64,000 nucleotides of DNA. It comes from Photobacterium aphoticum. Lineage in GTDB: Bacteria > Pseudomonadota > Gammaproteobacteria > Enterobacterales > Vibrionaceae. Within the stretch, counting starts at the first letter, position 1, and each line of letters begins with the position of its first letter. Both the position numbers and the translations under genes were made by a program. Positions 53,853-62,747 of the stretch are shown piece by piece. The notes under the pieces are model-generated. The model did no database searches. It was given only the letters and a program-made list of their open reading frames with translations, and was not told the origin of the DNA. The stretch spans positions 62,001-126,000 of the forward strand of contig NZ_LDOV01000001.1 of the NCBI RefSeq assembly GCF_001029435.1. The letters run 5' to 3'.

Positions 53853-54428
53853 ATGACATGTAATCGCTACGCAGTCGAGTTTGCGCTGGATATACTAGAG
53901 CGAAAAAACGCGTGGAGAGAGCGTATTAACACGATATGTAAACGCATAGCGATAATCATGACGGCATTGTTCAGCTGTTTATCAATGGCTAATGATAATT
54001 ACGCCTTTTTATATTTGCATAAGGTGATGGCGGCATATTCTGACAAGGTACAGCAGTGTGATGGTAAAGCGGTCATGCCGGTACTGACGGAAGAGGAAAC
54101 GGTCTTTTTACAGCGCGTGTTGTCACCGCAACCTATCGTTCTCAACTACCTCTCACACCAAGCCGTGACACGTTGTACCCAGCCTGAATATACCGCGTTA
54201 TTGGAATTGGTCGTCTCTTATCCTGAAATGGACGTGTCATTCCCAGCGAAGAATTTAGCGGCCGTGACAGGAAAGATGATGGCTTATTCAGATTTATCGG
54301 CACAAGCAGCGTATTGGCAATTATCTGAGGATGATCGTCAGGCATTACATGCCATCAAGCCGTTACAGCGTCCATTCAATGTTATTTATGTCTTTGAAAA
54401 TATTATTCAGAGGGATAAGGAAGAATAA
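53853..54428 (+). CDS. hypothetical, probably exported protein
   Basis: 191 residues. A hydrophobic stretch at 31-45 preceded by basic residues (CKRIAIIMTALFSCLSMA) resembles a signal peptide with a long n-region, so translation may begin later than the first ATG. The rest is helical with two cysteines (QQCDG, TRCTQ). No family recognised. The zinc-ribbon gene begins 22 bp downstream, suggesting an operon with 54451 and 55004. Confidence 0.5.
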   Translation: MTCNRYAVEFALDILERKNAWRERINTICKRIAIIMTALFSCLSMANDNYAFLYLHKVMAAYSDKVQQCDGKAVMPVLTEEETVFLQRVLSPQPIVLNYLSHQAVTRCTQPEYTALLELVVSYPEMDVSFPAKNLAAVTGKMMAYSDLSAQAAYWQLSEDDRQALHAIKPLQRPFNVIYVFENIIQRDKEE

Positions 54429-54450
54429 AAACACAAAAAGGGAAAAACAC

Positions 54451-54999
54451 ATGCAATGTACCAGTTGTCGAGTGGGTATTTTATTACCGGGACTGATAGA
54501 CAATTTATTTAAAGCCCATACCTGCGTGCACTGTGGCGGTAATTGGGTGTTGATTGAAGATTACGTGACCTGGAAAGAAGAGCACCCGGAAGTCAGTGCA
54601 CCGGAAGCCAACGGGTGTGAAGCGATAGATACCGAAAAAGCGTTGTTGTGCCCGGTGTCTGGCAAGATCATGCGTAAGTTCCGCATCACGGCTAACCATA
54701 CTCACCGCTTGGATTACAGCGCCGGAGTGGGTGGGGTGTGGCTGGATAAAGGGGAATGGGAACTGATCAAGCAAGATGGCCTGATGACGTCGCTTAATGC
54801 CATTTTAACGGTGCAATGGCAAAAGAACATCCGTCGTGATTTAGCCAAAGAAAGTTTCACGGCCTTCTATCAGGATAAATTTGGTGACGAGGCATACAGC
54901 AAAGTCAAAGCGGTGCGCGAATGGATTGAAGAGCAGCCGTGCAAAGCCGAACTTCGTGCTTACTTGTTAGCGGAAGATCCGTATTCGGCAGAGCGTTAA
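54451..54999 (+). CDS. TFIIB-type zinc-ribbon protein with one degenerate ribbon
   Basis: 182 residues. The first ribbon is intact: C3-x2-C6 and C25-x2-C28 (MQCTSC, HTCVHCGGNW). A second zf-TFIIB-like unit (about 68-115) keeps CPVSG and GVGGVWLDKGEWELI, but its C-x2-C pairs are lost (CPVS, YSAGVGG). After it comes a helical tail. ATG 54451 is preceded by AGGG; the ORF from 54331 is spurious upstream. zf-TFIIB proteins are of unknown function. Part of a 53853-55741 unit. Confidence 0.75.
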   Translation: MQCTSCRVGILLPGLIDNLFKAHTCVHCGGNWVLIEDYVTWKEEHPEVSAPEANGCEAIDTEKALLCPVSGKIMRKFRITANHTHRLDYSAGVGGVWLDKGEWELIKQDGLMTSLNAILTVQWQKNIRRDLAKESFTAFYQDKFGDEAYSKVKAVREWIEEQPCKAELRAYLLAEDPYSAER

Positions 55000-55003
55000 G
55001 GCC

Positions 55004-55741
55004 ATGATGGATAATCATCCTTTTTTTAAAAATGTCTGGCGTCTTAATGGCTTATTAATTGCCTTTGTGGGTGTCACTGGCGTATTAGGGACGTTGTTGT
55101 CGGTGCTATTGATGGTGGATACTATGATTCCCGATCAGGATCCACAGCCGGAGACATCGTTAACTTTTGCTGATTTTCCGCCACCGACAGACAGCGATCA
55201 TGAGGAAGAAGTATCCGAAGAAAAGGCACCTTGGACGCTGTCTGAGATGCGGGCTATTCCCGGATACGCTGTTCAGTTGATGACGAAATATTCCCCGCAG
55301 TATGGCCGTCTTCATGCCTATGAGGCGGGGAGCCATGTTCGCAATATTCTGTTTTTTAATACCGAGTCGCATCAGACAACGTGGTTGTTGAATGATGAAA
55401 AGTATGCCATCAAAAATTATGAGGTATTGGAGAAGGATAACCGTGCAACGGCCATTCTTTATTCCTTGGAACCGTTACCTGTTACAGAAACCGCTGGGTG
55501 GACATTAGCGTTATCAGATCCGGACGGTTCAGCATTAACGCCAGTGTTAGAAGGCGTGACACAGGTGATTGATCACCAGGCAATCCAAAATGGTATGCAA
55601 TTGATGATATTGAAAAAAGACCATATTCATTACACCGCTGTGTTGGATGTGGCAAACAAAGCGCTGACGCATTTTGAGCCGGTTCCCGACCAAGGGTCAT
55701 TCCCGAGTACGTTACCGGCTCTCTCTAGCAGTCTGCAATAA
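55004..55741 (+). CDS. hypothetical single-pass membrane protein
   Basis: 245 residues with one N-terminal membrane helix (about 14-38), an acidic proline-rich linker (PDQDPQPETSL, PPPTDSDHEEEVSEEK) and an extracytoplasmic beta-rich domain (GYAVQLMTKYSPQYGRL, TTWLLNDEKYAIKNYEVLE). It starts 4 bp after the stop of the zinc-ribbon gene, so it is in the same operon. No family recognised. Terminator at 55773-55806. Confidence 0.65.
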   Translation: MMDNHPFFKNVWRLNGLLIAFVGVTGVLGTLLSVLLMVDTMIPDQDPQPETSLTFADFPPPTDSDHEEEVSEEKAPWTLSEMRAIPGYAVQLMTKYSPQYGRLHAYEAGSHVRNILFFNTESHQTTWLLNDEKYAIKNYEVLEKDNRATAILYSLEPLPVTETAGWTLALSDPDGSALTPVLEGVTQVIDHQAIQNGMQLMILKKDHIHYTAVLDVANKALTHFEPVPDQGSFPSTLPALSSSLQ

Positions 55742-55770
55742 CAATGGGTTGGGGAATCTAACCCTAAAGT

Positions 55771-55807
55771 AAGGCGGTCAGGACGCCGTACCGCCCGTAT
55801 TTTTTAG
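55771..55807 (+). terminator. terminator after the 53853-55741 unit
   Basis: Stem GGCGGT / ACCGCC with inner ACGCCGT, followed by CGTATTTTTT. Confidence 0.65.
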
Positions 55808-55830
55808 CTATGACATCACAGGGAGTGAAG

Positions 55831-56277
55831 ATGCATAGAGCCACTTTGAACATTAATGGCGAGGAAGGGGATATCCGCGCTTTGATCCAGTCATTGGCAT
55901 TTGTGAATGACATGACATGGAAAAACAGCCCTTACTCGTTAGATCAACAAACCTTTTCCCGCTTTGACTTCAGCATGGCACTGGCAGAGAGCCATGATCC
56001 GGAAGCACTTCTGAAAAGTGTGGGGGAGTACCTCATCGTATGGAGTAAAAAAGGCGCCAACGTCATGGAGCTAGGGTTGTCTGCCGAAATTACCCTGAGC
56101 TTTGAATTGCGTGCGTCAGAGCAATATGCCATTGGGGTCGCCTTCTCGAATCTGCAACTGCAAAAGTTTATTGATTGCGGCGTCTATTTACGGGTTGAAA
56201 CCCAGTGGGCGAAAGAGGAGTCCCCTTTGTTCGCCGCCAGCCAATCAACCACAAATGCCGCGATGCTTTCTGGCTGA
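55831..56277 (+). CDS. hypothetical protein overlapping the 3' end of mobB
   Basis: 148 residues, soluble. ATG 55831 has GGGAG five bases upstream. Stretches such as MHRATLNINGEEGDIRALIQ, FDFSMALAESHDPEALL and VMELGLSAEITLSFELRAS suggest an alpha/beta sandwich similar in shape to immunity-type DUF4279 proteins, but I cannot name a family. Its last 94 bp lie antisense to the end of mobB. Good codon use over the whole ORF argues it is real. Confidence 0.55.
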   Translation: MHRATLNINGEEGDIRALIQSLAFVNDMTWKNSPYSLDQQTFSRFDFSMALAESHDPEALLKSVGEYLIVWSKKGANVMELGLSAEITLSFELRASEQYAIGVAFSNLQLQKFIDCGVYLRVETQWAKEESPLFAASQSTTNAAMLSG

Positions 56278-56747
56278 TTGAGATCGAGCTGCGGTAACGG
56301 ACAGTTTGGTAGCGTCTCATCGCTTGCCACGGCAATAATGTGCGTATCGTGCGGATACAGCACAGGTTTGCCGTAGGCCGGGCGATGTACTTCTATTTTG
56401 GTAAATGGCTCATCTCGAAACCCTTCCACTAAAATCACATCGAGTTGTGTATGATCGAGCTGCGCGAGACACTCGGCCAAGGTCGGTTCATCGCGGGGCT
56501 CCGTGTATTCAAAATACAGCATGTGTCGGTTGCGCGTGGCAAGTAATGTTTGGCATGACCCCGCATGACGCAGGCGATAACTGTCTTTTCCGGGTTTATC
56601 AGGCTCAATGTCATGGTGACTGTGTTTCACCAGCGCAATGCGTAAACCTTGTTGTTTGAGTAAAGGGATCACGCGCTCAAGCAAGGTGGTTTTTCCGGAA
56701 CCACTGAAACCAGCAAAGCCAATAAAAGGAGAGATCATCGTCAGCAT
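56184..56747 (-). CDS. mobB: molybdopterin-guanine dinucleotide biosynthesis adaptor MobB
   Basis: 187 residues, P-loop GTPase with Walker A GFSGSGKTTLLERVI (13-20), KHSHHD, and RDEPFTKIEVHRP, the MobB family signatures. MobB assists MobA in forming Mo-bis-MGD for molybdoenzymes such as TMAO reductase. ATG 56747 or 56738 gives a normal N-terminus; the ORF from 56837 has 30 extra unlikely residues. mobA is not adjacent. Its tail overlaps the convergent hypothetical gene. Confidence 0.88.
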   Translation of the reverse strand: MLTMISPFIGFAGFSGSGKTTLLERVIPLLKQQGLRIALVKHSHHDIEPDKPGKDSYRLRHAGSCQTLLATRNRHMLYFEYTEPRDEPTLAECLAQLDHTQLDVILVEGFRDEPFTKIEVHRPAYGKPVLYPHDTHIIAVASDETLPNCPLPQLDLNQPESIAAFVVDWLAANKGDSSFAHWVSTRK

Positions 56748-57054
56748 ACACAAAGGGAAATCAGAAGGCAGTGTAATGCATGTGAGCACTAACAGGGAAA
56801 AATAATCTGAAATATGCATGGCGCATAAATCAGCCAAGGAATATCCAACCAGAGAGGGGTGATGAGTATCAATATTGAGCTCATTATACCTTCAACTAAT
56901 TAGCATCATGTTCTAAGCTACATGTATCGTGTACATCGACATCATGCATTTTGCGTGAATTTCGATGTCTTATTCGCTGCTTACCTTCAACGTGTGGACA
57001 GGACGTCGTGGTATTGAAGGTTAAGTGATGGCTAATCGCATCAGGGAGAGTGCA

Positions 57055-57540
57055 ATGTGGGCAACCTTGGATTTTGAAGCATCAGGTCTTTCCGAACAGT
57101 CTTATCCGATAGAAGTGGGTTATTCGCTACCCGATGGAACAGGCAACAGCTTGTTGATTAATCCGCTGACCGCCAGTGATGTTTGGCAATATTGGGATGA
57201 TTATGCCGAGCAGGAAATACACCAGATCTCACGGCAAATTCTGCAGCAAGACGGCATGCAGGTGGTCGAAGTCTGTCAGCATCTGAATGCGGTGCTGGGG
57301 CAATATGAACAAGTGTTTTGTGACAGCCAGTGGGATCTGTTCTGGCTGGGGCGTCTTTATCATGCGGCGCATATGCGACCGTCCTTTACCCTGACAGAGG
57401 TAGGGATGTGGCTCTTGCGTGAAAACGGGATTGAGCGTTCGCATTTCCAACAAACGCTCGCTAATCTCGGGCCATCAAAGCACCGTGCCGAATGGGATGC
57501 CAAGCAGATCCGGCAAGCAATTGACCAGCTAACCCGTTAG
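57055..57540 (+). CDS. DEDDh 3'-5' exonuclease-like protein
   Basis: 161 residues. Small DnaQ-like fold with motifs D6-F-E8 (LDFEASG), D94 in SQWDLFWL, and H143-x4-D148 (KHRAEWDAK), the DEDDh set. It is shorter than RNase T and DNA polymerase epsilon proofreading subunits. ATG 57055 has GGGAGAG upstream; the ORF from 57025 adds ten residues. It probably trims RNA or DNA ends; the target is unknown. A hairpin closes the unit. Confidence 0.8.
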   Translation: MWATLDFEASGLSEQSYPIEVGYSLPDGTGNSLLINPLTASDVWQYWDDYAEQEIHQISRQILQQDGMQVVEVCQHLNAVLGQYEQVFCDSQWDLFWLGRLYHAAHMRPSFTLTEVGMWLLRENGIERSHFQQTLANLGPSKHRAEWDAKQIRQAIDQLTR

Positions 57541-57560
57541 CGACATTCGAACCACCATTT

Positions 57561-57604
57561 TCAACGCCCGCCGAGGATGAAATATGCTTATCGCGGGCGT
57601 TTGT
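57561..57604 (+). terminator. terminator after the exonuclease gene
   Basis: AACGCCCGC / GCGGGCGTT stem, 21-base interior, then TGTC; no long T-run. Confidence 0.6.
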
Positions 57605-57619
57605 CATTGAGCGTACCGC

Positions 57620-58816
57620 TTGGCCTCGCCTATACTGAGTGCCTCGATTTTCCCGCTGGACGTTTTCTTCTTGTACCCTTCCATCACTTCTACCGCGCCT
57701 TCAGCAACGCACGCGCAAACACTGCGTGTCGCGATGTTCAATATTTCACTTTCGGCCGATAAAGCCGGTGATATTGCCCAGCAACTGCAACAGCCTCATC
57801 ATCCTCGTATCGCGCGATTGGCCGCCATTATTCAGCATATACAGCCGGATATTGTCATGCTGTGTGAATTCGACCACCCTGGTAATGGGGGCGATGACGG
57901 TGCCGTGGCGCGTTTTTGCGATCACTATTTAGCGCAATCGCAGCATGGACAGGCTCCCATTGACTATCCGTATCGATACTGCCCACCGTCGAACACCGGT
58001 CTACCGTTGCCGTTTGATACCGATGGTGATGGTGTGATCACGTTACCCAATGATGCTCAGGGATTTGGTGAACACCACGGTCACTATGGCTTTGTGATTT
58101 TGTCCCGTTACCCGATGGATGAAGCCGGGATCCGTAGCTGGCAAACCTTGCTATGGCGCTATTTTCCTCAGTACCGTATGCCGCTGGATTATTATGGCGA
58201 AGCCAGTGGTGTGATGCGCTTGTCATCGAAAAATCATGTGGTGGTGCCGGTGAACATCGGTGAGCACACACTGCACTTAATTGGCTGTCACCCCACACCG
58301 CCTGTGTTTGATGGGGAAGAAAAGCGCAACGCCAAACGCAACCACGATGAACTGGCGCTGGTGAATGCCATTATTGATGATGCGCCGTATTTGGTGGATG
58401 ACAATGGACAGGCCGGGGGATTGATGAAAGATGCCTCGTTTGTGGTGTTGGGAGACTTGAATGCCGATCGCGTGGATGGGGATGGCATGAAAGGGGCAAT
58501 TCGCGATTTATTACTCCATCCTCGCGTGAACCGGGCGGTAGCTTCTGGTCGTCAAACACCCAAGAGCCTTGGCGGGCGTTTTTTACGTCCGTGGCAGCCA
58601 CGTAAAGGGCGACCGAACGAGTGGACGCATTTATCCGGCTTGCGGTTAGATTACGTGTTGCCGTCGGCCGATTTAACTGTGACCGACAGCGGCGTGTTCT
58701 GGCCGGATAAGAAAGATCCTTTACGTAGTCTGATCACCGATGATCGCGGCCGAGAGCGGGCACAAGCCGGTTCTGATCACCGATTGGTGTGGGTAGATAT
58801 TGCCTTGCCGTCATAA
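57620..58816 (+). CDS. endonuclease/exonuclease/phosphatase-family protein, probably exported
   Basis: 398 residues. EEP fold with catalytic blocks: MFNISL, MLCEFDHPGN (Glu ligand), GCHPTPP, VLGDLNAD (Asp-Asn pair), LDYVLPS and the final GSDHRLVWVDI. An EF-hand-like loop DTDGDGVITLPND (near 132-144) may bind Ca2+. The N-terminus is weakly hydrophobic and may be a signal peptide; the start is uncertain since no ATG with RBS is available and TTG 57620 is a guess. Substrates of such proteins are nucleic acids or phospho-compounds. Confidence 0.8.
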   Translation: MASPILSASIFPLDVFFLYPSITSTAPSATHAQTLRVAMFNISLSADKAGDIAQQLQQPHHPRIARLAAIIQHIQPDIVMLCEFDHPGNGGDDGAVARFCDHYLAQSQHGQAPIDYPYRYCPPSNTGLPLPFDTDGDGVITLPNDAQGFGEHHGHYGFVILSRYPMDEAGIRSWQTLLWRYFPQYRMPLDYYGEASGVMRLSSKNHVVVPVNIGEHTLHLIGCHPTPPVFDGEEKRNAKRNHDELALVNAIIDDAPYLVDDNGQAGGLMKDASFVVLGDLNADRVDGDGMKGAIRDLLLHPRVNRAVASGRQTPKSLGGRFLRPWQPRKGRPNEWTHLSGLRLDYVLPSADLTVTDSGVFWPDKKDPLRSLITDDRGRERAQAGSDHRLVWVDIALPS

Positions 58817-58928
58817 TCAAGAAGCCGGATTAACAGCTTGATAAAGTGGTTAATTGTGCGGTTCTGACCTACGCTTTCTGTAATTAGAAACATGTTGATA
58901 ACATGGACAGACAGCAAGGAGAGCGGCG

Positions 58929-60068
58929 ATGGATCGAGACGGACATTCAGCGGCACTGGGCGGTGAAGGGTTACGCGGGCAAAGCGCAGGGCGTACTGCC
59001 TTGTGTACCGTTGGCAAAAGCGGCACTGGCCTGACATACCGAGGTTACGACATCACGGATTTGGCGCACCACGCGGAATTTGAAGAAGTCGCTTACCTGC
59101 TGTTAAAAGGCAAATTGCCGACCCGCACCGAACTGGCGGGGTACAAAACCACCTTGATTGGTTACCGTGGTTTGCCGCTCGCGCTCAAAGCGGTACTGGA
59201 ACAAATTCCGGCCAATGCGCATCCGATGGATGTGATGCGCACCGGCTGTTCCATGCTGGGAAATCTGGAGCAAGAGCAGGATTTCCACGAAGAATACGAC
59301 AAAGCCGATCGCCTCTTGGCACTCTTGCCCGCCATTATTTGTTATTGGTACCGCTACAGTCACCATGGCGTACGTATCGAAACCTATTGTGATGAAGAGA
59401 GCATTGGTGGGTATTTCCTGAAAATGCTGACCGATGAATCGCCGTCCACCCTCCACAAAAACGTCATGCATTGCTCATTGATTTTGTATGCCGAGCATGA
59501 GTTTAATGCTTCGACGTTTGCTGCGCGCGTGTGCGCCTCCACCTTGTCGGATATTTATTCTTGCGTGTGCAGTGCCATCGGCACGTTGCGCGGGCCATTG
59601 CATGGCGGGGCGAATGAAGCGGCAATGGCAATGATTGAGCAGTGGGCAACGCCGGATGATGCGGAAGCGGGGATTCTGGCCATGCTCGAAAACAAAGAGA
59701 AAATCATGGGCTTTGGTCATGCCATTTACCGTGAGTCTGACCCGCGAAATGCGCTGATCAAACGTTGGGCGGCAGAATTGTCGAAAGATGCCGAACACCC
59801 CGAGTTATATGCGGTGTCTGAGCGGGTAGAAGCGGTGATGAAGCGGGAGAAAAACCTGTTCTGTAATGCAGATTTCTTCCATGCCTCGGCGTACCATTTC
59901 ATGGGGATCCCGACCAAATTGTTTACGCCGATTTTCGTGATGAGTCGCGTGACTGGATGGGCGGCCCACGTGTTTGAGCAGCGTGAGCATAATCGAATTA
60001 TCCGTCCGAGTGCCGATTACACCGGGCCGGAGTCACAGCCTTGGGTCGAAATTGATGAACGTGTCTGA
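58929..60068 (+). CDS. prpC: 2-methylcitrate synthase
   Basis: 379 residues, citrate-synthase fold of the PrpC type: condenses propionyl-CoA with oxaloacetate. Active-site residues fit: H225 in GPLHGGANE, H264 in GFGHAIY and D315 in FCNADFFHASAY. Diagnostic blocks TALCTVGKSG, YRGYDITDLA, PMDVMRTG and RVTGWAAHVFEQR match PrpC, not GltA. AAGGAG lies seven bases before the ATG. prpB, acnD and prpF are not present. It overlaps alkB by 14 bp at its 3' end. Confidence 0.93.
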   Translation: MDRDGHSAALGGEGLRGQSAGRTALCTVGKSGTGLTYRGYDITDLAHHAEFEEVAYLLLKGKLPTRTELAGYKTTLIGYRGLPLALKAVLEQIPANAHPMDVMRTGCSMLGNLEQEQDFHEEYDKADRLLALLPAIICYWYRYSHHGVRIETYCDEESIGGYFLKMLTDESPSTLHKNVMHCSLILYAEHEFNASTFAARVCASTLSDIYSCVCSAIGTLRGPLHGGANEAAMAMIEQWATPDDAEAGILAMLENKEKIMGFGHAIYRESDPRNALIKRWAAELSKDAEHPELYAVSERVEAVMKREKNLFCNADFFHASAYHFMGIPTKLFTPIFVMSRVTGWAAHVFEQREHNRIIRPSADYTGPESQPWVEIDERV

Positions 60069-60663
60069 TTGTTCTGATCCTGCTTGGCAATTGGTCGATC
60101 ACGGTCAACTGTATTGGCAGCCTGCGTTTTATTCGTCTACGCAGGCTGATCAGTTGTATCACCAATTACTCGATGAGTTGGACTGGCAACAACGGCCAAT
60201 CACCATGTTCGGTCGCCAAGTGTTGCAACCGCGTCTACAGGCGTGGTGCGGGGAGGCGACCTACTGCTATTCCGGCTTGAGTATGCGACCCGATCCTTGG
60301 ACGCCGACCTTGTTAACGATCAGGGAGCACATCGAACAGGCGCTGGTGGACATACCGGGTGTGCGTTTCAATTCGGTACTGGCGAATTTGTACCGTGATG
60401 GTGCGGACTACATGGGCTGGCATCAAGATAATGAGCCCGAACTGGGAGCAGAGCCTGTGATTGCATCACTGAGCTTGGGCGAGACACGCCGTTTTGTGTT
60501 GCGGCATATCGACAGCAAATACAAGCGCGAATATGCCCTCAGTCATGGCTCATTGCTGGTGATGGCCGGACAATTGCAAGCCCACTGGCAGCACAGTGTG
60601 CCGAAAACCCGTTTGCCCAAAACACCTCGTATTAATTTAACCTTTCGATATATTCATCAATAA
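60055..60663 (+). CDS. AlkB-family 2-oxoglutarate/Fe(II) dioxygenase
   Basis: 202 residues. H-x-D iron site H123-D125 (GWHQDNEPE), distal H180 (HWQHSVPK), and the 2-oxoglutarate Arg pair in PRINLTFR (R192, R198). Size and motifs fit the ALKBH2/ALKBH3-like type, which repairs 1-meA/3-meC in DNA or RNA by oxidative demethylation. ATG 60055 begins inside the last codons of prpC (14-bp overlap), so the two genes are translationally coupled. It is closer to this family than to E. coli AlkB, which has a longer N-terminus. Confidence 0.9.
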   Translation: MNVSDCSDPAWQLVDHGQLYWQPAFYSSTQADQLYHQLLDELDWQQRPITMFGRQVLQPRLQAWCGEATYCYSGLSMRPDPWTPTLLTIREHIEQALVDIPGVRFNSVLANLYRDGADYMGWHQDNEPELGAEPVIASLSLGETRRFVLRHIDSKYKREYALSHGSLLVMAGQLQAHWQHSVPKTRLPKTPRINLTFRYIHQ

Positions 60664-60773
60664 GTCGTTTATTCTTATAGCGTATTTTTAGCGTTCGCGT
60701 AAAATGCCGGCTGATTTTCATTCATCCCGATTTTTTTATTCATCTTGTTTTTATTGATATTAGCCTGGCCGCT

Positions 60774-62012
60774 TTGAACCGATTCTTTTTACCTTCATCT
60801 AGCCTTTTTTCGTGTGCTTTCTTCATAACATCGCCACGGTTTAAATCTTTATTGATTGAACGATCGTTGCTTACGCTTTTTGTCATTACCTTGTTGTGTA
60901 CATCAACGATGACATGGGCGGTGCCAAACAGTGGGTTATCTCCTCAAGCGGAACTTGGGCGTTATCTGTTTAATGATGTGCGACTGTCTCGTGAAGGGAA
61001 CCGCAGTTGTGCGCTGTGCCATGCGCCGGATTTAGGTTGGACCAACCGTTTTTCCCGCACGCCGGATATTCACGGGCAAGCCACCGCATTAAACACGCCC
61101 GCACTGCTGAATGTGGCCGATTACGATCTGTTTATGCAGGCCACGCCGGGGCTCACCGCATTGGCGGCAACCATTGCCGTGCCCTTGTTTTCTCATACGC
61201 CAGAAGAAATGGGCATGACGCCGGATTTAATTAAAGAGCGCTTAACAGAGAGCCAATCTCTCTATGCACCGCTGTTTGCGGCTGCGTTTCCGGCGAAATC
61301 GGAGGTGACAACCGCATCGATATATTCCGTTGATAATGTGATTGCCGCGTTGGTGGCGTATGTCTCAACCATCCGTACGACGGACACGGCTTATCACCGG
61401 TTTTTATCGGGCGAGAAGTCGGCATTATCGGCTTCTCAGCAACGTGGGCTGGCGTTGTTCGAGTCAGAACGTCTCGCTTGCAGTCAGTGCCATGGTGGTC
61501 CGTTGCTGAATATGCCTACGGCATCGTTAAAATCGCGCACTCAACGTTACGTGAATACCGGCTTGTACAGTGAAGCCGCGTTGCTGCAGGCCAGTGACAC
61601 TTTCCCTCAGGTATTAGGTTTACAACATGTCACGGGGCAATTAGCGGATAACGGAAAGTTTCGTATTCCGTCACTCATTAATGTCGCTCATACCGGTCCG
61701 TGGGGGCACGATGGCAGTGTGACCCAACTGGGGGATGTGATTGATCACTATGCCCAAGGGGGACGCGTGTTGTCGTTGGGGCTAAAACAAGGGGATGGTC
61801 GTACACACCATGCTAAAGATCCTCGTATTCAGGGATTTACGTTAACCCCACAAGAGAAAGCGGATTTGCTGGCCTTTTTACAGGCACTGAGCGTGCCGAG
61901 TATGGAAAACATGCCGCAGCACATCACGCCATTTTGCCAGTTGATCCCTTTGAAGAATAAGCAGGATCCTAATCCATGTATTCCTGCTTTTGATTTTCAA
62001 AAACAGAATTAA
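60774..62012 (+). CDS. di-heme cytochrome c peroxidase / MauG-MbnH-like enzyme
   Basis: 412 residues. Exported, with signal region SLLTLFVITLLCTSTMTWA and two c-type heme sites, CALCH and CSQCH, each in a domain of the bacterial CCP/MauG superfamily. Conserved text RYLFNDVRLSREGNRSC, the distal region GPWGHDGSVTQLGDVIDHYAQGG and FTLTPQEKADLLAFLQALS are typical of the di-heme enzyme of the metallo-mystery-pair group (MbnH, MXAN_0977-like). The start is unclear: TTG 60774 or TTG 60852. A periplasmic protein gene follows and may be its substrate. Confidence 0.85.
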   Translation: MNRFFLPSSSLFSCAFFITSPRFKSLLIERSLLTLFVITLLCTSTMTWAVPNSGLSPQAELGRYLFNDVRLSREGNRSCALCHAPDLGWTNRFSRTPDIHGQATALNTPALLNVADYDLFMQATPGLTALAATIAVPLFSHTPEEMGMTPDLIKERLTESQSLYAPLFAAAFPAKSEVTTASIYSVDNVIAALVAYVSTIRTTDTAYHRFLSGEKSALSASQQRGLALFESERLACSQCHGGPLLNMPTASLKSRTQRYVNTGLYSEAALLQASDTFPQVLGLQHVTGQLADNGKFRIPSLINVAHTGPWGHDGSVTQLGDVIDHYAQGGRVLSLGLKQGDGRTHHAKDPRIQGFTLTPQEKADLLAFLQALSVPSMENMPQHITPFCQLIPLKNKQDPNPCIPAFDFQKQN

Positions 62013-62095
62013 AGCTCAACTATTCAAGCGGCAATGTTCAAATGCACCACATGAATAACAATACTCGATGTACAACAATAAGAAGTCAGATCATC

Positions 62096-62698
62096 ATGAA
62101 GTTCACTTGCTCACAAAACACATTTCGTTCCACCCAACTTGCCTTATGTTTGGCCGCCAGTTTCGCTTTGCTGAGCCCTTCAGCGATGGCGGAAACGGTT
62201 ACCGAGAATAACAGCAGTAATCAAGCCAGTAATAAAATCAGTACAAGTAGCAATGCCGTGGCTAAGCCTGCTTCTGCCGGGGAAATTCAAGGGCGTAACC
62301 AGTTTTATGCCGCTCGTTATCAGGCTGCCTGTGATGTGCCGTTACAGACGGTTCAAGTGGCAGGGTCTTTGGCGGATGCGCCACAACTGGAAGCCATTTT
62401 TACCGATACGTTAGGGTATCAATTTACCCTGAATGCTAATGGGGATGCCTATTTGCAGTTGGCGATTAAAGAGTGGAATGAAAAGATGCTGCTGATGACC
62501 AACAGCGATGTGACGATTGCAATGAACGGCGCAGATATCACTGGCACCAAAATCACCAACCAACAATGTCCTGACTTAAAGGGGGAGATTTACCACATCA
62601 ATACCCATGAATGGGGCAGTTACGTATTGCATATTCACGGTCAGCCAAACCAGAGTGTCAGTGTGCGTATCGTGAAAGAAGTGGTGGCGGTGAAGTGA
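62096..62698 (+). CDS. periplasmic hypothetical protein next to the di-heme enzyme
   Basis: 200 residues. Signal peptide ending LLSPSAMAE, an Asn/Ser-rich linker (35-60), then a beta-rich domain with two cysteines (ACDVP, QQCPD) that could form a disulfide and a histidine-rich end (IYHINTHEWGSYVLHIHGQP). It is not an obvious MbnP. ATG 62096 gives a normal signal peptide. The insertion sequence begins 21 bp after its stop, so the gene is intact. Confidence 0.6.
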   Translation: MKFTCSQNTFRSTQLALCLAASFALLSPSAMAETVTENNSSNQASNKISTSSNAVAKPASAGEIQGRNQFYAARYQAACDVPLQTVQVAGSLADAPQLEAIFTDTLGYQFTLNANGDAYLQLAIKEWNEKMLLMTNSDVTIAMNGADITGTKITNQQCPDLKGEIYHINTHEWGSYVLHIHGQPNQSVSVRIVKEVVAVK

Positions 62699-62747
62699 TG
62701 GGCTGTGTATAAAATTGTATGTCTAGTCCTAAAATAGGTTGACGCTT

